From: Polytrichum commune
Lineage: Eukaryota; Streptophyta; Polytrichopsida; Polytrichales; Polytrichaceae
Direction: 5' to 3'
Length of the DNA: 60,000 nucleotides
NCBI GenBank assembly: GCA_950295325.1
Contig: OX485809.1
Span: forward strand, 8,372,001 to 8,432,000
Shown piece after piece: positions 59,401-60,000 of this stretch; the first letter of the stretch is position 1, and every line of letters starts with the position of its first letter. The position numbers and the translations under genes were made by a program. Under the pieces are notes generated by a model, which did not search any database, was not told the DNA's origin, and worked only from the letters and a program-made list of their open reading frames with translations.

Positions 59401-60000
59401 TGAGTGAGTTTTAAGATGAATTATACCAACAAGCCTTGATCTAAGCACGATTTGCAGATTTGGGGATGCACACGTGTACACCGTTCATGGTATTCAGTGT
59501 TACTTACTATTTGGAGTTACACATTGCTCTAACTTTTTGCTAAGAATGTAAGTTTGAAGCAAGCAAAGTCATTTATGTTGCATACTGTCCATACAACCTA
59601 TTTGATCTTTGTCAGTAACCAATGAAACCTATAGTAAGGAGTTATATAGCCTTCCATAATTCCAAATACTAAGTGACACTAAACTTAACAAATGGTGTAG
59701 TCTTCTTCCCATGAGACTCCTGCTGTATTACGTGATAACTTGGATCCTTGATGAATCAAACTCTGTTTACCTGGCAGAGAGATGCATGTTGAAGATTTTT
59801 TCAAGGAGGAGGAGGGCGCCAGGAAGCAAGTCCATGCAACCCCGCTCCTGGAAGACTTTGGAGCCGCACTGTCTGCAGCTGCACTGAGTCTCGGCAACAT
59901 CACAAAACCGTCCATGCAAGAGCCCGTGATGAGCAAGTCGAGTGACACATTGAAGGCGACGATGAAGAAGCTGTTCCAAGCTCGCAGTGACCGCACTTTC
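53471..60000 (+). CDS. KING1: SnRK1 regulatory gamma-type subunit, KING1-like CBS-domain protein (continues past the window)
   Basis: Exons 53471..53693, 55547..55716, 56451..56660, 57812..57976, 58508..58590, 59083..59283 and 59778..60000 (open) give 425 codons. All introns are GT-AG and phases close. Start context is AGCAATGGA. After a charged coiled leader (EKKDVVQQKIEKENESID) comes LPPTEALKRFFDRIPLF. CBS motif 1 is VKMTDTIGAAIEHLYKQKVL...YVGLLDFASLVLW (residues ~75-131). A Ser/Thr/Glu-rich linker follows (132-190). CBS 2 is GPFLPVRPDDTLLHVLLLLS and KAVPVVDVES (202-256). LLQCEGLHWFESIAEKTLNN and CBS 3 with RLSGVPILDRSS and IGNIRYNDLRIIL (285-350) complete the visible part. The order and the HWFE segment fit plant KING1, a nuclear/cytosolic SNF4-like partner of the SnRK1 energy-sensing kinase. 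Family members end near 420 aa; here the frame still runs in a Ser/Thr-rich tail. PV42-type proteins are the alternative. Confidence 0.92.
54380..54850 (+). repeat. Dispersed repeat R1, copy in KING1 intron 1
   Basis: Shared words with 58690-59045 include CCTATTGTGG.CACTTC, CAAATCACGAAGATTG and CCACTCAAATATAGGTGT, in the same order and orientation. An inverted piece is at 15535-15720. A looser match (CCACTCAACATAGGTGTCCA) lies near 56990. No coding potential beyond chance. Confidence 0.7.
55016..55402 (+). mobile_element. 5S-rRNA-derived SINE-like element, copy 1 (KING1 intron 1)
   Basis: The first ~105 bases follow plant 5S rRNA in order and spacing: GGGGTGG at the 5' end, then GGATCCC at 55046 (5S GGATCCC), CTCCGAGATTAAGC (5S CTCCG.AGTTAAGC, box A), AGTACTCGGATGGGTGACCT at 55091-55110 (5S AGTACTAGGATGGGTGACCT, box C). 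A body of about 280 bases unrelated to 5S follows, ending GTTATCTCT and a T/C-rich run. A second copy is at 55909-56250. A 5S head with internal promoter boxes plus an unrelated body is the design of SINE3-type elements. A plain 5S pseudogene would not explain the shared body. Confidence 0.7.
55909..56250 (+). mobile_element. 5S-rRNA-derived SINE-like element, copy 2 (KING1 intron 2)
   Basis: It begins GGGGTGGTTTAAACC and is alignable to copy 1 throughout. Its 5S-like head is more decayed (CAGGGGGATCACCTTCCT in place of the box C form). The body shares CTTGATTTCC, CATAGTGGG, ATTTTCAACCAAC.ATGTGG, ATGCCCATTTC and TGAAGCAACAC, and the end is again AGTTATCTCT. About 45 bases shorter than copy 1. 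Confidence 0.7.
57120..57612. mobile_element. PIF/Harbinger-like MITE, copy 2 (KING1 intron 3)
   Basis: Ends are GGGGCACTTCA and, inverted, GGGCCACTTTA. TTA lies directly outside both ends (57117-57119 and 57613-57615), the target duplication of PIF/Harbinger elements. 493 bp, alignable end to end with copy 1 at 17091-17571. Confidence 0.82.
58690..59045 (+). repeat. Dispersed repeat R1, copy in KING1 intron 5
   Basis: Same order of shared words as the copy at 54380-54850. It ends about 40 bases before exon 6 of the gene, so it may supply part of that intron's branch region. Confidence 0.65.

Noticed and set aside
1-60000. tRNA genes, full rRNA genes and CRISPR arrays
   Set aside because: No GGTTCGAATCC-type B box in a tRNA setting, no rRNA apart from the 5S-like heads, and no regular short repeats with unique spacers.

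Overview
The window is nuclear DNA of a land plant. Four conserved multi-exon genes can be rebuilt with GT-AG introns whose phases all agree. A fragment of the plant-specific microtubule protein MAP70 and a plant-type SnRK1 gamma subunit (KING1-like) confirm the lineage. The transposon set includes a decayed piggyBac and a DUF4371-type hAT, which are unusual in flowering plants, so a bryophyte, lycophyte or fern is more likely than an angiosperm. This cannot be settled from the window.

Layout. 0-1.8 kb: the last six exons of a DDX18/HAS1-type DEAD-box helicase (+). 1.8-6.6 kb: gene-free, with a decayed retroelement-like reading frame (-) and a near-perfect 42-bp hairpin. 6.95-14.1 kb: complete PIG-S gene (+, 13 exons, 668 codons). 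16.1-19.8 kb: complete parvulin PIN4-type prolyl isomerase (-, 4 exons, 144 codons), convergent with PIG-S. 20-26.8 kb: repeats and an unidentified element. 26.9-36.8 kb: a nest of MULE/FAR1-type transposon pieces holding or bordering exon fragments of ABC1K, MAP70 and LETM1 genes. 37-42 kb: a GC-rich LTR-like block, an inserted MITE and a second copy of the 22-24 kb repeat. 42.2-46.0 kb: an almost complete hAT element with terminal repeats and a degenerate 8-bp target duplication. 46.4-47.5 kb: piggyBac remnant. 47.6-50.3 kb: a heat-shock-element-like cluster with a TATA box, then an extremely AT-rich tract. 51.0-51.75 kb: an intact unassigned 257-codon frame (-). 53.5-60 kb: a KING1-like SnRK1 gamma gene (+), running off the window.

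The four genes are housekeeping genes: ribosome biogenesis (DDX18), GPI-anchor attachment in the ER (PIG-S), protein folding and ribosome-linked work (PIN4) and energy sensing (SnRK1 gamma). They share no pathway and form no operon-like unit. The most unusual signals are: two copies of a repeat with a 5S-rRNA-like head in KING1 introns (a candidate 5S-derived SINE); PIF/Harbinger-like MITE copies in introns of two different genes; splice-competent host exon fragments inside a transposon nest; and an intact AT-rich orphan frame with an HxD motif.
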